Shown piece by piece: positions 54,505 through 62,974 of a stretch of 64,000 bases of DNA (position 1 is its first letter; the number at the start of each line of letters is the position of its first letter). Source of the stretch: Tropicibacter naphthalenivorans (GTDB lineage: Bacteria > Pseudomonadota > Alphaproteobacteria > Rhodobacterales > Rhodobacteraceae); NCBI RefSeq assembly GCF_900176475.1, contig NZ_FWXX01000008.1:1-64000 (forward strand). Direction: 5' to 3'. The notes under the pieces are model-generated. The model was given only the letters and a program-made list of their open reading frames with translations, made no database searches and had not been told where the DNA came from. The position numbers and the translations under genes were made by a program.

Positions 54505-55593
54505 TCAGCCGTGGTCGAACACGATCACGTTACGGCGGGCCGCGCCGGACATGGTGTCGGCCATCGCTTCGTTGATCTGCTCCAAGGACCAGCGCCCGGA
54601 AATCAGCTCGTCAAGCTTGATGCGCCCCTGCTGGTACAGATCGACGATCCACGGGATGTCGGTCTTGACCACCACGTCGCCCATCTTGGACCCAAGGATC
54701 GACTGGCCCACATCGGCCATGAACAGCGGCGAGTACTTGGCGGTCTGGTCGTAATGCGGCATCCCGACCATGACGACCTTGCCCCGGTTCGCCAGATAGC
54801 GCGGCGCGAGGTCATAGACCGACGCCACGCCCACGGTGACCAGCACCGCATCGGCCCCGCGCCCGCCAAAGATCTTATGCACCTCTTTGAACGGCTTTCC
54901 CTCGGCGAGAACGCCGTGGGTTGCGCCAAATTCCTTAGCGATTTCAAGCTTGTCCGCGTTGGTGTCCACGGCGACGATGCGGCGGGCGCCTGCGATGCGC
55001 GCGCCTTGGATCGCGTTCAGGCCGACGCCGCCCGCGCCGATCACCACGATATCCTGACCGGGGCGCACGTTGGCGGTGTTGATCGCCGCGCCAAGCCCGG
55101 TGATCACGCCGCAGGAAATCAGCGAGGCCGCGTCCTTGGGCATGTCCTGCGGGATCTTCACCAGCTGGGACTGGTCGACCACGACCGCTTCGGCAAAGGC
55201 GCCGGTATAGACCGCCTGCCAGACCGGCTTGCCGTCCTGCGAGAGGGGGCCAGCCATGGGATCGCCGGGGTCTTCGCAGGCCGTGGGGTGGCCCGAGCCG
55301 CAGGACGGGCACGCCCCGCAGGAGCGGATCAAGGTCACCGCCACGCTGTCCCCGACCGCCAGCCCTTTGACGCCCGCGCCGACAGAGGTCACGGTGCCTG
55401 CTGCCTCGTGGCCAAAGACCGCCGGGACCGGGCCGCCAAAGCCCCCCTGCCACAGCGACACGTCCGAGTGGCAGATCGCCACGGCGTCGATGCGGACCTC
55501 GACTTCGCCCAGCTCGGGGGCGCGCAGGTCGATTTCCTGGATTTCAAGCGGTTCGCCGTGTTTGGTGCACACGGCGGCTTTGATCTTGGCCAT
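54505..55593 (-). CDS. Zinc-dependent alcohol dehydrogenase (class III-like)
   Basis: 362 residues, medium-chain dehydrogenase/reductase. Catalytic zinc site C41-H42-S-D, GHE at 61-63 and C161; structural zinc cysteines C92, C95, C98 and C106 all present; NAD-binding GAGGVG at 186-191 followed by a DTNADK acidic end, favouring NAD+ over NADP+. Substrate is unknown; close relatives oxidise aryl or short alcohols or hydroxyacyl compounds. It is followed downstream on the strand by the repeat element, and the thioesterase gene lies 24 bp upstream, probably same operon. Confidence 0.9.
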   Translation of the reverse strand: MAKIKAAVCTKHGEPLEIQEIDLRAPELGEVEVRIDAVAICHSDVSLWQGGFGGPVPAVFGHEAAGTVTSVGAGVKGLAVGDSVAVTLIRSCGACPSCGSGHPTACEDPGDPMAGPLSQDGKPVWQAVYTGAFAEAVVVDQSQLVKIPQDMPKDAASLISCGVITGLGAAINTANVRPGQDIVVIGAGGVGLNAIQGARIAGARRIVAVDTNADKLEIAKEFGATHGVLAEGKPFKEVHKIFGGRGADAVLVTVGVASVYDLAPRYLANRGKVVMVGMPHYDQTAKYSPLFMADVGQSILGSKMGDVVVKTDIPWIVDLYQQGRIKLDELISGRWSLEQINEAMADTMSGAARRNVIVFDHG

Positions 55594-55617
55594 GATGTGT
55601 CCTTTTGGTTGGGCGCG

Positions 55618-56037
55618 TCAGTCGCGCGCGCGGATATATTTGAACGTCCCCAGCGAGGTCGCGAGGGTGCGGCCCGTCTCATCGGTGATGCGGGCCTCGG
55701 CGTAATAGATCGACCGACCGCCGCCCGTGCGCTGCGCGGTGACGGTCAGGGTGCCCCCCGTGGCGGGGGCGAGAAAGTTGGTGGTCAGCGACAGGGTCAT
55801 GCAGCGGTCGGGCGTGTCAGTTTCGTCCGGGCAGGTGCCGCACAGCCCCGACGCGAAATCAAGGAAGGCGCAATAGACGCCGCCGTGCACGATGCCCTGG
55901 CTGTTGAGATGCTCAGGCCGGATGGTGACGCGGCCGCGGGCCTGGCCGGGGGTCCATTCGGTGGCCTCGAACCCTTGGGCGAGGTTGAAGCCGGTGGCGG
56001 TTTGTTGCGCGTCAAGCGCGGGGGCTTGGTCGGTCAT
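55618..56037 (-). CDS. Hotdog-fold acyl-CoA thioesterase (PaaI family)
   Basis: 139 residues. The 4HBT/PaaI signature is NSQGIVHGGVYCAFLDFASG with N45, H51 and Asp60 as the catalytic acid; the strand region TLSLTTNFLAPATGG follows. It hydrolyses acyl- or aryl-CoA esters, often relieving CoA trapped in catabolic dead ends. It probably shares a transcript with the alcohol dehydrogenase 24 bp downstream. The start at the ATG at 56037 is well supported by AAAGGA upstream. Confidence 0.85.
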   Translation of the reverse strand: MTDQAPALDAQQTATGFNLAQGFEATEWTPGQARGRVTIRPEHLNSQGIVHGGVYCAFLDFASGLCGTCPDETDTPDRCMTLSLTTNFLAPATGGTLTVTAQRTGGGRSIYYAEARITDETGRTLATSLGTFKYIRARD

Positions 56038-56110
56038 GACGGTCCTTTCCTGCGCTGGCGAACGCTTGGGCGCAGAATAGTAATCTGGGTAATTGTTAGC
56101 AACCTAATTA

Positions 56111-56132
56111 ACTGCGATTTGACTGCGATTTG
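56111..56132. repeat. Tandem 11-bp repeat upstream of the thioesterase gene
   Basis: ACTGCGATTTG occurs twice without spacing, about 75-95 bp upstream of the thioesterase start, in the 107-bp gap to the permease gene. It could be a pair of regulator half-sites or a slippage product. Confidence 0.5.
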
Positions 56133-56144
56133 ACGGGGCGGCGG

Positions 56145-57497
56145 TCAGGTAAAGGCCAATAAAAACAGAGACACGGTGGTCATGGCGGCCACCCCGTAGG
56201 CCATGTTCCAGCGCAGGCCGACGCGGGCCGGATCGGCGTCGATCATCCGTGCGGACAGGCGGACAGAGGCCGAGAAGGGCGTGACATTCACCACGATCGA
56301 CCACGTGGCGGTCAGGGCGATGGCGACGGCCACCGGGTCGATCCGCAGCCCCGCAAGGTTGGGCAATGTCCCGGCGAGGATCGTGACCGAGATGATCGGG
56401 CTGACCCCGACCATGGACAGCACAAAGGCCAGCCACGCCGACAGCGCCAGCACCGCCCCGCCGGACAGGCCAAGCGCGGTGATCGCCTGCCCCAGCGCGA
56501 CCGTGTCAATCAGCGGCAGCACCAAAACGCCAAGGAAGGCAGAGGCGGCGAACAGCCCGATCTCGGATCGCATGTTCGGCCAAGACGGCAGCAGCTCGCC
56601 CCCGAGGGCGGTGGCGCTGGCGCGGGGCGACCGGGTCTGGATCAGCAGCCAGCCGACCGAGACGAGCGGCAGGCAGAGCAAAAGCGCTTGGATCAGGCTG
56701 ACGGACAGGGCTTGGGCCACGGCAAAGGCAAGGCTCGGGACCGCGACGACCAAGCCCAGCAGCGGCGCAAGACCCAGCAAGGACGGGGTTTCCGGCAGGT
56801 TCGGCAGCGCCCGGCGCGGGTGGCTAAAGCGGTCGAGCCCCCAGCCCAGCAGCAGGATCGCCACCGCCAGCGGGGTGGAATAGACCGCGATTTGCCCATA
56901 GCTGACCTGCGGGATCGCAGCGGTGATCAGCGCCATGGTGACGGTGATCGGCGACCACATCGGGAGGCTGGAAAACCCGCGCAGCATCGCCAGCGTCATG
57001 CGCTGTTTGCGGATCGCGCTGATGCGCTGTTCCTCGGGGGTGGTGCCGGGGGCGACGCCTTTGGCGATCATTGTCCCCAGCAGGCCAAGGGTTGAGAAAT
57101 TCAGCAGGATGCCGAAGATCGCCGCGCCGAAGGTCAGCACCAGATAGCGCCGTCCGGGCGGTTGAAACACCAGAATTTCCCCCGACCGCAGGATCAGGGG
57201 GGATCGCGCGGCGGCGAATTGCAAAAAGCTGAGCGAGGTCAGGAAGAAGGCAAAGAAGCCCGCCCGCTCTACCGAGCGCCCCGCCAGCGCCCAGTCGAAG
57301 GTGCCCGTCGCCAGCTCGTAGGCGGGCAGGGCGATGCACAAACCGCAGAGGATCAGCGCCACCCGCGACATTTGCCGCGCCTCCAGCGCGATGAAGCCGG
57401 TCAGGCCCACCGCCATGGCCACGCGCAGCCCCGCGCTGTCGGTGAAGATCTCACCCACAGCGGCAAGGCAGGCCAGCAGGAGGAATGCCGGGGACAC
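56145..57497 (-). CDS. Unassigned polytopic membrane protein, probable anion permease
   Basis: 450 residues with about 11-12 hydrophobic segments arranged in two halves. Each half carries a Ser/Pro-rich re-entrant-like stretch (FSSLPMWSPITVTMALI near 176-192; SMVGVSPIISVTILAG near 365-380). That layout resembles the ion-transporter superfamily (citrate/dicarboxylate-type permeases), but I cannot name the family. The GTG start at 57497 follows the enoyl-CoA hydratase stop by 1 bp, so the two are co-translated. Its place among CoA-thioester genes suggests uptake of the carboxylic acid they degrade. Confidence 0.65.
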   Translation of the reverse strand: MSPAFLLLACLAAVGEIFTDSAGLRVAMAVGLTGFIALEARQMSRVALILCGLCIALPAYELATGTFDWALAGRSVERAGFFAFFLTSLSFLQFAAARSPLILRSGEILVFQPPGRRYLVLTFGAAIFGILLNFSTLGLLGTMIAKGVAPGTTPEEQRISAIRKQRMTLAMLRGFSSLPMWSPITVTMALITAAIPQVSYGQIAVYSTPLAVAILLLGWGLDRFSHPRRALPNLPETPSLLGLAPLLGLVVAVPSLAFAVAQALSVSLIQALLLCLPLVSVGWLLIQTRSPRASATALGGELLPSWPNMRSEIGLFAASAFLGVLVLPLIDTVALGQAITALGLSGGAVLALSAWLAFVLSMVGVSPIISVTILAGTLPNLAGLRIDPVAVAIALTATWSIVVNVTPFSASVRLSARMIDADPARVGLRWNMAYGVAAMTTVSLFLLAFT

Positions 57498-57498
57498 G

Positions 57499-58305
57499 TT
57501 ACTTAAAGTTAAAGCGCAGCGGTTCCTTGTTCGAGAACCGCGTGACCGCCTCGCCGTTGTAGCGGCTGGCGAGCAGGATCGCCTGCGCCTGAAGTTCCAG
57601 CGACAGCAGCGTCTCGGCGTCGGTGTCGAGCGACCGGCCAGAGATGTCCTTGGTCAGGGAAAAGGCGGCGCGCGAGCCTTGTTCCATCTGGCGGGCCATG
57701 TCCCAGGCGCGGTCCATCAGCGCCTCGGGGCTAACGATTTCAAGGGCGATGCCGATGCGCACGGCCTCTTCGGCGCCAACGGCGCGGCCGGTGTACATCA
57801 GCTCACGCGCGCGTTGCAGGCCAACGGCGCGGGGCAGGGCGTGGAACAGGCCCACATCCGGCACAAGGCCGACCTTGCAAAAGGCGCAGGAGAATTGCGC
57901 GCGGTCCGTCACCAGCACCAGATCGCAGGCCAGCGCCATGGCCAGACCCGCCCCCGCCGCCGGGCCATCCACCGCGGCAATCACCGGGACGGGCAGATTG
58001 CGCAGCACTCGCAGCCAGCCGTGGGTGTGGCGCATCCGGTCGAGGTAATCCTCGGCCCCGTCGTATTCGCCCGAGGCGCGCTCTCGTGCCATGGCCTTGA
58101 GATCGCCGCCGCCGCTGAACACCCCGCCAGAGCCGGTCAGGATCACCGCCGTCAGGGTCTTGTCGCCCTCAAGGCTACGCAGCGTCGCGTCCAGAGCCTG
58201 TTTCAACGCATTGTTGAGGGGGTTACGCTTTTGCGGCTGGGTCATCTCGATCAGCGCGATGCCGCCCTTTCGGGTCAGGCGCAGGGCTTCGGTCGTGTCG
58301 GTCAT
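57499..58305 (-). CDS. Enoyl-CoA hydratase/isomerase family protein
   Basis: 268 residues, crotonase fold. The oxyanion-hole motifs are ILTGSGGVFSGGGDLKAM at about 66-83 and AAVDGPAAGAGLAMALACD at about 111-129. The usual second catalytic Glu positions appear changed (TDRAQFSCAFCKVGLVPDVG), so hydratase, isomerase or another crotonase activity is open. The start is the ATG at 58305 after GGAGAG; a longer frame from 58368 runs into the operator. It is divergent from the MarR gene, with a palindrome between them. Confidence 0.88.
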   Translation of the reverse strand: MTDTTEALRLTRKGGIALIEMTQPQKRNPLNNALKQALDATLRSLEGDKTLTAVILTGSGGVFSGGGDLKAMARERASGEYDGAEDYLDRMRHTHGWLRVLRNLPVPVIAAVDGPAAGAGLAMALACDLVLVTDRAQFSCAFCKVGLVPDVGLFHALPRAVGLQRARELMYTGRAVGAEEAVRIGIALEIVSPEALMDRAWDMARQMEQGSRAAFSLTKDISGRSLDTDAETLLSLELQAQAILLASRYNGEAVTRFSNKEPLRFNFK

Positions 58306-58349
58306 CTTGGGTCTCTCCTCCGGCTGCCTAGGGGCAAAGCTTTGAGCCG

Positions 58350-58365
58350 CAAGATAATTATCTTG
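58350..58365. promoter_or_regulatory. 16-bp perfect palindrome, probable MarR operator
   Basis: CAAGATAATTATCTTG is fully symmetrical and AT-rich. It sits 45 bp upstream of the enoyl-CoA hydratase start and 67 bp upstream of the MarR-family gene. Length and symmetry are what MarR dimers bind, so it likely serves autoregulation and control of the hydratase/permease operon. Confidence 0.7.
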
Positions 58366-58431
58366 CAAACAATGAGCAAGCTAAATAAAAATCCTCAAAC
58401 GCCTTGGACAAGGCCGCCAGACGAGGACCAC

Positions 58432-58908
58432 ATGAGCACCGAACAGGCCGATCCCAAGCCGCGCAGCACCGCCACAAAAGGCCCGCTTTTTCAGGATATT
58501 GCGCGCTTTCGCGGGATCGTGTTCGACGCGCTGCTGCGGCCGCATGACATCACCATGTCGCAGGGCTGGGCGATCCTGCACCTGGTGGTCGAGGATGGCT
58601 TGCGGCAGGCCGATCTGGCCGAGCGGCTGGATATTGCCACGGTCACCACGTCGAAACTGATCGACCGGCTGGAGGCGCGCGGCTTTGTCGAACGGCAGGC
58701 CGACCCGGATGACCGGCGGTCCAAGCGCTTGTATCCGACGGACAAGGCGCGCGCGGTGTTCAAGACCATGACCAGCACCCAGCGCGAGGTGGACGCCATC
58801 GCCAACGCAGGCATCGACACCGAAGAGCTGCTGATCACGCTCAAGGTGCTGGGGCAGATGCGCGCCAATCTCAAGGCGGCCATCGCGGGCGGGATCGCGG
58901 CGCCCTGA
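58432..58908 (+). CDS. MarR-family transcriptional regulator
   Basis: 158 residues. The winged helix-turn-helix spans about 45-120: LRQADLAERLDIATVTTSKLIDRLEARGFV followed by the wing QADPDDRRSKRLYPTD, with the DxRxxR-type motif of the family. The start at the ATG at 58432 has GAGGA 6 bp upstream; an in-frame ATG at 58372 would add 20 residues. Relatives sense aromatic acids or acyl-CoA esters, fitting a repressor of the surrounding acid catabolism genes. Confidence 0.9.
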   Translation: MSTEQADPKPRSTATKGPLFQDIARFRGIVFDALLRPHDITMSQGWAILHLVVEDGLRQADLAERLDIATVTTSKLIDRLEARGFVERQADPDDRRSKRLYPTDKARAVFKTMTSTQREVDAIANAGIDTEELLITLKVLGQMRANLKAAIAGGIAAP

Positions 58909-58945
58909 AGCCGCACCCAAGACATCCATTTCGGGAGGGAACAGG

Positions 58946-60085
58946 ATGACAACCGAAGGCACATCGGCACCGCTGAGCGGCGTGCGGATCGTGGAATTTG
59001 CCGGCATCGGGCCGGGGCCATTCGCCGGGATGATGCTGGCGGACATGGGCGCAGAGGTGATCCGCATCGACCGCCCCGGCGCGAAAACCCATCCGGCGGA
59101 TTTCCTTGCGCGCGGGCGGCGCTCGATGGTTTTGGACCTGAAAAAGCCCGAGGCGGCCCGTGTGGCCCTGCGCCTGCTGGACAGCGCCGATGCTCTGATC
59201 GAAGGCTACCGCCCCGGCGTGATGGAGCGTCTCGGGCTTGGCCCGGACGTGGTGCACGCGCGCAACCCCAAGCTGGTGTATGGGCGCATGACCGGCTGGG
59301 GGCAGGACGGGCCGCTGTCCCATGCGGCGGGGCATGACCTGAACTATATCGCGCTGTCGGGCGCGCTTTGGGGGACGGGGGCGGCGGACCAGCCGCCGAG
59401 CTTTCCCATGAACCTGCTGGGCGATTTTGGCGGGGGCGCGATGTACCTGGCCTTTGGCATGGTGACGGCGCTGTTTGCTGCCGAGCGCACCGGCCAAGGC
59501 GACGTGGTCGATGCGGCGATCTGCGACGGGGCGGCCAGCCTGATGGCGATGACCTATTCCTTCCGCGCCATGGGCCGCTGGCGCGATGAGCGCGGCGCGA
59601 ACCTGCTGGATGGCGGCGTGCCGTGGTACGGGGTCTATACCTGCGCCGACGGCAAGTGGATCACCATCGGCCCGCTGGAGCCGAAGTTCTGGGACGAGCT
59701 GTTGCGCCTGCTGGGGATCGACGCCGAGACCTTTGGCGACCGGTCGAACCGCGCCGATTGGCCCGCCATGCGCGATTGCTTTGCCGAGGTGTTCCAGACC
59801 CAGCCGCGCGATTACTGGACCACCCTGCTGGAAGGCACCGACGCCTGTGTCGCGCCGGTCCTGTCCTATGACGAGGCGCGCGCCCATCCGCATAACGCCG
59901 CGCGCGGGGTCTTTGCCCCCGATGGGCCGGAACAGCCGATGCCCGCGCCGCGCTTTGCCCGCGCGCAAACGCCCTTGCCCGCGCCTGCGCCGAGACTGGG
60001 CGCCGATACCCGCGCCGTTTTGCGCGACGCGGGCCTGAGTGAAACCGAGCTGGACGCGCTGTACGACAGCGGCGTCGTGGCCTAA
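58946..60085 (+). CDS. CaiB/BaiF-family protein, alpha-methylacyl-CoA racemase type
   Basis: 379 residues. The N-terminal LSGVRIVEFAGIGPGPFAGMMLADMGAEVIRI motif and the catalytic pair of racemases (H130 in AAGHDLNYIALSG, D160 in NLLGDFGGG) are both present, which points to alpha-methylacyl-CoA racemase rather than a CoA-transferase. It epimerises 2-methylacyl-CoA (R to S) so that acyl-CoA dehydrogenases can act on branched acids. Good ribosome-binding site GGGAGG. First structural gene after marR, 37 bp downstream. Confidence 0.88.
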   Translation: MTTEGTSAPLSGVRIVEFAGIGPGPFAGMMLADMGAEVIRIDRPGAKTHPADFLARGRRSMVLDLKKPEAARVALRLLDSADALIEGYRPGVMERLGLGPDVVHARNPKLVYGRMTGWGQDGPLSHAAGHDLNYIALSGALWGTGAADQPPSFPMNLLGDFGGGAMYLAFGMVTALFAAERTGQGDVVDAAICDGAASLMAMTYSFRAMGRWRDERGANLLDGGVPWYGVYTCADGKWITIGPLEPKFWDELLRLLGIDAETFGDRSNRADWPAMRDCFAEVFQTQPRDYWTTLLEGTDACVAPVLSYDEARAHPHNAARGVFAPDGPEQPMPAPRFARAQTPLPAPAPRLGADTRAVLRDAGLSETELDALYDSGVVA

Positions 60086-60106
60086 CTGACCCAAAGGAGC
60101 TTAGAC

Positions 60107-61102
60107 ATGGCCCTTCCGCAGATCATGCAAAAGATGCGCCTGCCGCTGGTGGGCAGCCCGATGTTCATCGTCTCGCACCCCGATCTGGTGATTGCCCAGT
60201 GCAAGGCCGGGATCGTCGGGTCTTTTCCGGCGCTGAATGCCCGCGAAAAGGACGGGCAGTCGCTGGACGGCTGGCTGACGCGCATCACCGAAGAGCTGGA
60301 CCGCCACAATCAGGCGAACCCCGACCGGCCCGCCGCGCCCTATGCGGTCAACCACATCGTGCATCGCTCGAACGGGATGCTGGATCAGCATCTGGAAACC
60401 TGCGTCAAGCATAAGGTGCCGGTGTGGATCACCTCGCTGGGCGCGCGGGAGGACGTGAACGAGGCGGCGCACAGCTGTGGCGGGGTGGTGTTCCATGACG
60501 TCATCCACAACACCTTTGCGAAAAAGGCGATTTCCAAGGGCGCGGACGGTCTGATCGCCGTTGCCGCCGGGGCCGGGGGGCACGCGGGCGCGCAGTCTCC
60601 GCTGGCGTTGATCCGCGAGATCCGGAGCTGGTTCGACGGGCCGCTGCTGCTGTCCGGCGCGATTTCCGAGGGCGACAGCCTGCTGGCGGCGCTGGCGATG
60701 GGCGCGGACGGCGGCTATGCCGGGTCGGCCTTTATCGCGACGCAAGAGGCGAACGCGGTGGACCGCTACAAGCAGATGGTCACCGAATGCGGGGCCGAGG
60801 ATATCCTGTACAGCAACGCTTTTACCGGGGTGCATGGGAACTATCTGAAGCCGTCGATCGAGGCGGCGGGGATGGACCCGAACAATCTGGATGCTTCTGA
60901 TCCGTCAAAGATGAGCTTTTCCGAGGATCGCGACAAGAGCCGCCCCAAGAAGTGGGCCGACATCTGGGGCGCGGGGCAGGGGATCGGCGCGGTGCACGAC
61001 GTGGTCCCGGTCGAGGCGCTGGTCGCCCGGCTGGAGGCCGAGTTCCGCACCGCCAAGACGCGGCTCGACGCGCAGGTTGCGGCGGTGACCTGGGGCGGCT
61101 GA
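60107..61102 (+). CDS. Nitronate monooxygenase (2-nitropropane dioxygenase family)
   Basis: 331 residues, FMN-dependent TIM barrel. Motifs: GSPMFIVSHPDLV near the FMN phosphate site, the catalytic His159 in AAGAGGHAG, and LLSGAISEGDSLLAALAMGADGGYAGSAFIAT for phosphate binding. It oxidises alkyl nitronates such as propionate 3-nitronate; related proteins are also found in acyl-CoA clusters as enoyl or oxidoreductases. It begins 21 bp after the racemase gene, same transcript, and is followed by a strong terminator. Confidence 0.88.
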   Translation: MALPQIMQKMRLPLVGSPMFIVSHPDLVIAQCKAGIVGSFPALNAREKDGQSLDGWLTRITEELDRHNQANPDRPAAPYAVNHIVHRSNGMLDQHLETCVKHKVPVWITSLGAREDVNEAAHSCGGVVFHDVIHNTFAKKAISKGADGLIAVAAGAGGHAGAQSPLALIREIRSWFDGPLLLSGAISEGDSLLAALAMGADGGYAGSAFIATQEANAVDRYKQMVTECGAEDILYSNAFTGVHGNYLKPSIEAAGMDPNNLDASDPSKMSFSEDRDKSRPKKWADIWGAGQGIGAVHDVVPVEALVARLEAEFRTAKTRLDAQVAAVTWGG

Positions 61103-61123
61103 GCCGCTTGAGCCGCGCATAAG

Positions 61124-61158
61124 AAAGGCCCGCGGACAGGGATGCCGCGGGCCTTTTT
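61124..61158 (+). terminator. Intrinsic terminator after the nitronate monooxygenase gene
   Basis: AAAGGCCCGCGG pairs perfectly with CCGCGGGCCTTT across a 9-nt loop and runs into TTTTT. It lies 22 bp past the stop. It ends the racemase/monooxygenase transcript and may also stop the convergent acyl-CoA synthetase transcript; the remaining 90 bp to that gene hold nothing else recognisable. Confidence 0.9.
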
Positions 61159-61248
61159 GCGTTTGCGGAGGCGGCGGAGGAATCAGGGAGCCGCCCCGCG
61201 CAAACGACACGCCGCCGGACGCCCCCGGCTGCGCATTCTGTGCCTTGG

Positions 61249-62820
61249 TCAGAGACGCTCTTTGAGCAGGGCTTTCTGGATTTTCCCGGTGGGGCCGATG
61301 GGCATGGTGTCGATCACGATGATCTCGGAGGGCACCTTGTAGGCGGTCAGGCTTTGGCGGGCGAAGGTGCTGAGCGCGTCCACATCAATGGTCTTGCCCG
61401 GCGCGGCGGTGACAAAGGCCACCACCTCTTCGTTGCCCGGCACGGTGCCGCCCACAACAGCGGATTCCATCACGTCGGGGTGGGCGGTGAGCGCCGCCTC
61501 GCCATCGGCAGGGTCGACGTTAAAGCCCGAGCGGATGATGATCTCTTTCTTGCGGCCCACGATGGCGAGCATCCCGACGGCGCGGATTTCGCCAAGATCG
61601 CCCGTCGCCAGCCAGCCGCCGGGTTTCAGGACCGCGTCGGTTTCGGAGGGGTTGCGGAAGTATCCCTTCATGCAGAAGGGGCCGCGCGCCCAGATCTCGC
61701 CGCTCTCGCCCGGCGCGACATCCGCGCCGATCTCGCCGCTCTCGCCCGGCGCGACATCCGCGCCGGTCTCGTTCACGATGCGCACCTCGACGCCGGGCGA
61801 GGGCAGGCCGACCACGTTGCTGTCGGCTTCGCGCCCGATGGGCACGCGGGTGACGGGGACAAATTCGGTCGCGCCATAGCCGTTGGACAGGGTCACGCCC
61901 ATGACCTCTTTGACGCGGGCCTTGAGCGCCGGGTCCAGGGGCGCGCCGCCCGACGCCCCCACGCGCAGGCGGCAATCGGACATGTCCAGACCCTCGCGCG
62001 CGATGTGTTCAAGGATGCGGGTATACAGCTGCGGCACGGCGACCATCATCGTCACGTCCCCTGCGGCGATGCGGGTCACCAGCTCTGCCACGTTGAACTG
62101 CGGCGCCACGTGCAGCCGCGCGCCAGAGGCAAAGGCAGAGATCACGTTGGAGGACAGGCCAATGGCGTGGGCGATGGGGGAGACGAGGTAGATGGAATCG
62201 TCGGGCGTGAGTTCGCGGTTGATGACCTGCGCCTCGCCCTGCGCCAGCAGCGTGGCGTTGGTCAGCATGACGCCTTTGGGGGTGCCGGTGGTGCCAGAGG
62301 TGAACATGATCAACCCCAGATCGTCGCTCGCGTCGTTGGGCGTGCTGTCCTGCGCCGGGCAGGCGGTGATCTGGCCAAAGGGCGTGTCGATCAGCGGGCT
62401 GGCGTCGAATTCGGCGGACAGCTTGCGCGCCACGTTGCTGACGCTGGCATCCACGAGGGGAAAGGCGATCATCCGCGGTTCGGCAAAGGCCGCGATGCTG
62501 CGGATTTCCGAGGCGGTCATGCGCGCGTTCAGGATCGAGCAGCACGCGCCCACGCGGTTGGCCGCCGTCACCAGCGCAATGGCGGAGATCGAGTTTTCCG
62601 CCACGATCAGGATGCGGTCCTGGGCGCGCAGGCCTGCGCCCGTCAGGGCCGAGGCCACCTGATCCGTCAGCGCATCCAGCGCGGTCCAGGTGACGCGGCG
62701 GCCGTTTTCGACCAGTGCCGGCGCATCCCCATGCAAGCCCGCCCAGTGCGAAACCAACTGATGAAATCGCCCAAACCGGTCCGCAAGACGCGATTCTGCC
62801 TGCAATTCAACGCTGTTCAT
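61249..62820 (-). CDS. AMP-binding acyl-CoA synthetase with a 12-residue tandem duplication
   Basis: 523 residues, ANL superfamily: activates a carboxylic acid with ATP and CoA. Motifs in order: FTSGTTGTPKGVML at 173-186 (P-loop), SNGYGATEF near 315, the ATGDLG motif near 407-412, and the catalytic lysine K513 in PTGKIQK. An insertion at 353-376 doubles GADVAPGESGEI exactly in a surface loop just before the usual W/ARGP region. The chain is otherwise intact, so activity may persist. Provides the CoA thioester for the neighbouring racemase, hydratase and thiolase; the acid is not identified. Confidence 0.9.
   Translation of the reverse strand: MNSVELQAESRLADRFGRFHQLVSHWAGLHGDAPALVENGRRVTWTALDALTDQVASALTGAGLRAQDRILIVAENSISAIALVTAANRVGACCSILNARMTASEIRSIAAFAEPRMIAFPLVDASVSNVARKLSAEFDASPLIDTPFGQITACPAQDSTPNDASDDLGLIMFTSGTTGTPKGVMLTNATLLAQGEAQVINRELTPDDSIYLVSPIAHAIGLSSNVISAFASGARLHVAPQFNVAELVTRIAAGDVTMMVAVPQLYTRILEHIAREGLDMSDCRLRVGASGGAPLDPALKARVKEVMGVTLSNGYGATEFVPVTRVPIGREADSNVVGLPSPGVEVRIVNETGADVAPGESGEIGADVAPGESGEIWARGPFCMKGYFRNPSETDAVLKPGGWLATGDLGEIRAVGMLAIVGRKKEIIIRSGFNVDPADGEAALTAHPDVMESAVVGGTVPGNEEVVAFVTAAPGKTIDVDALSTFARQSLTAYKVPSEIIVIDTMPIGPTGKIQKALLKERL
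61693..61764. repeat. 36-bp perfect tandem duplication in the acyl-CoA synthetase gene
   Basis: Two adjacent identical 36-bp units (61693-61728 and 61729-61764), coding for GADVAPGESGEI twice in frame. No mismatch between the copies, so the event is recent. Replication slippage or an assembly error would both produce this. Confidence 0.85.
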
Positions 62821-62974
62821 GACCGTCCTCCCCTACGTCTTGCCCCATGACCTCGCGTATCGCTGCGACAAAATCAACCAAAATTGTACCGCACAGCGAA
62901 ATTTATGATTGTTTTTGTGAAACTACCGGGCCGCAAAACAGGTGCAAAGAGTCACAGGGAGGAGCCAGGTGACT

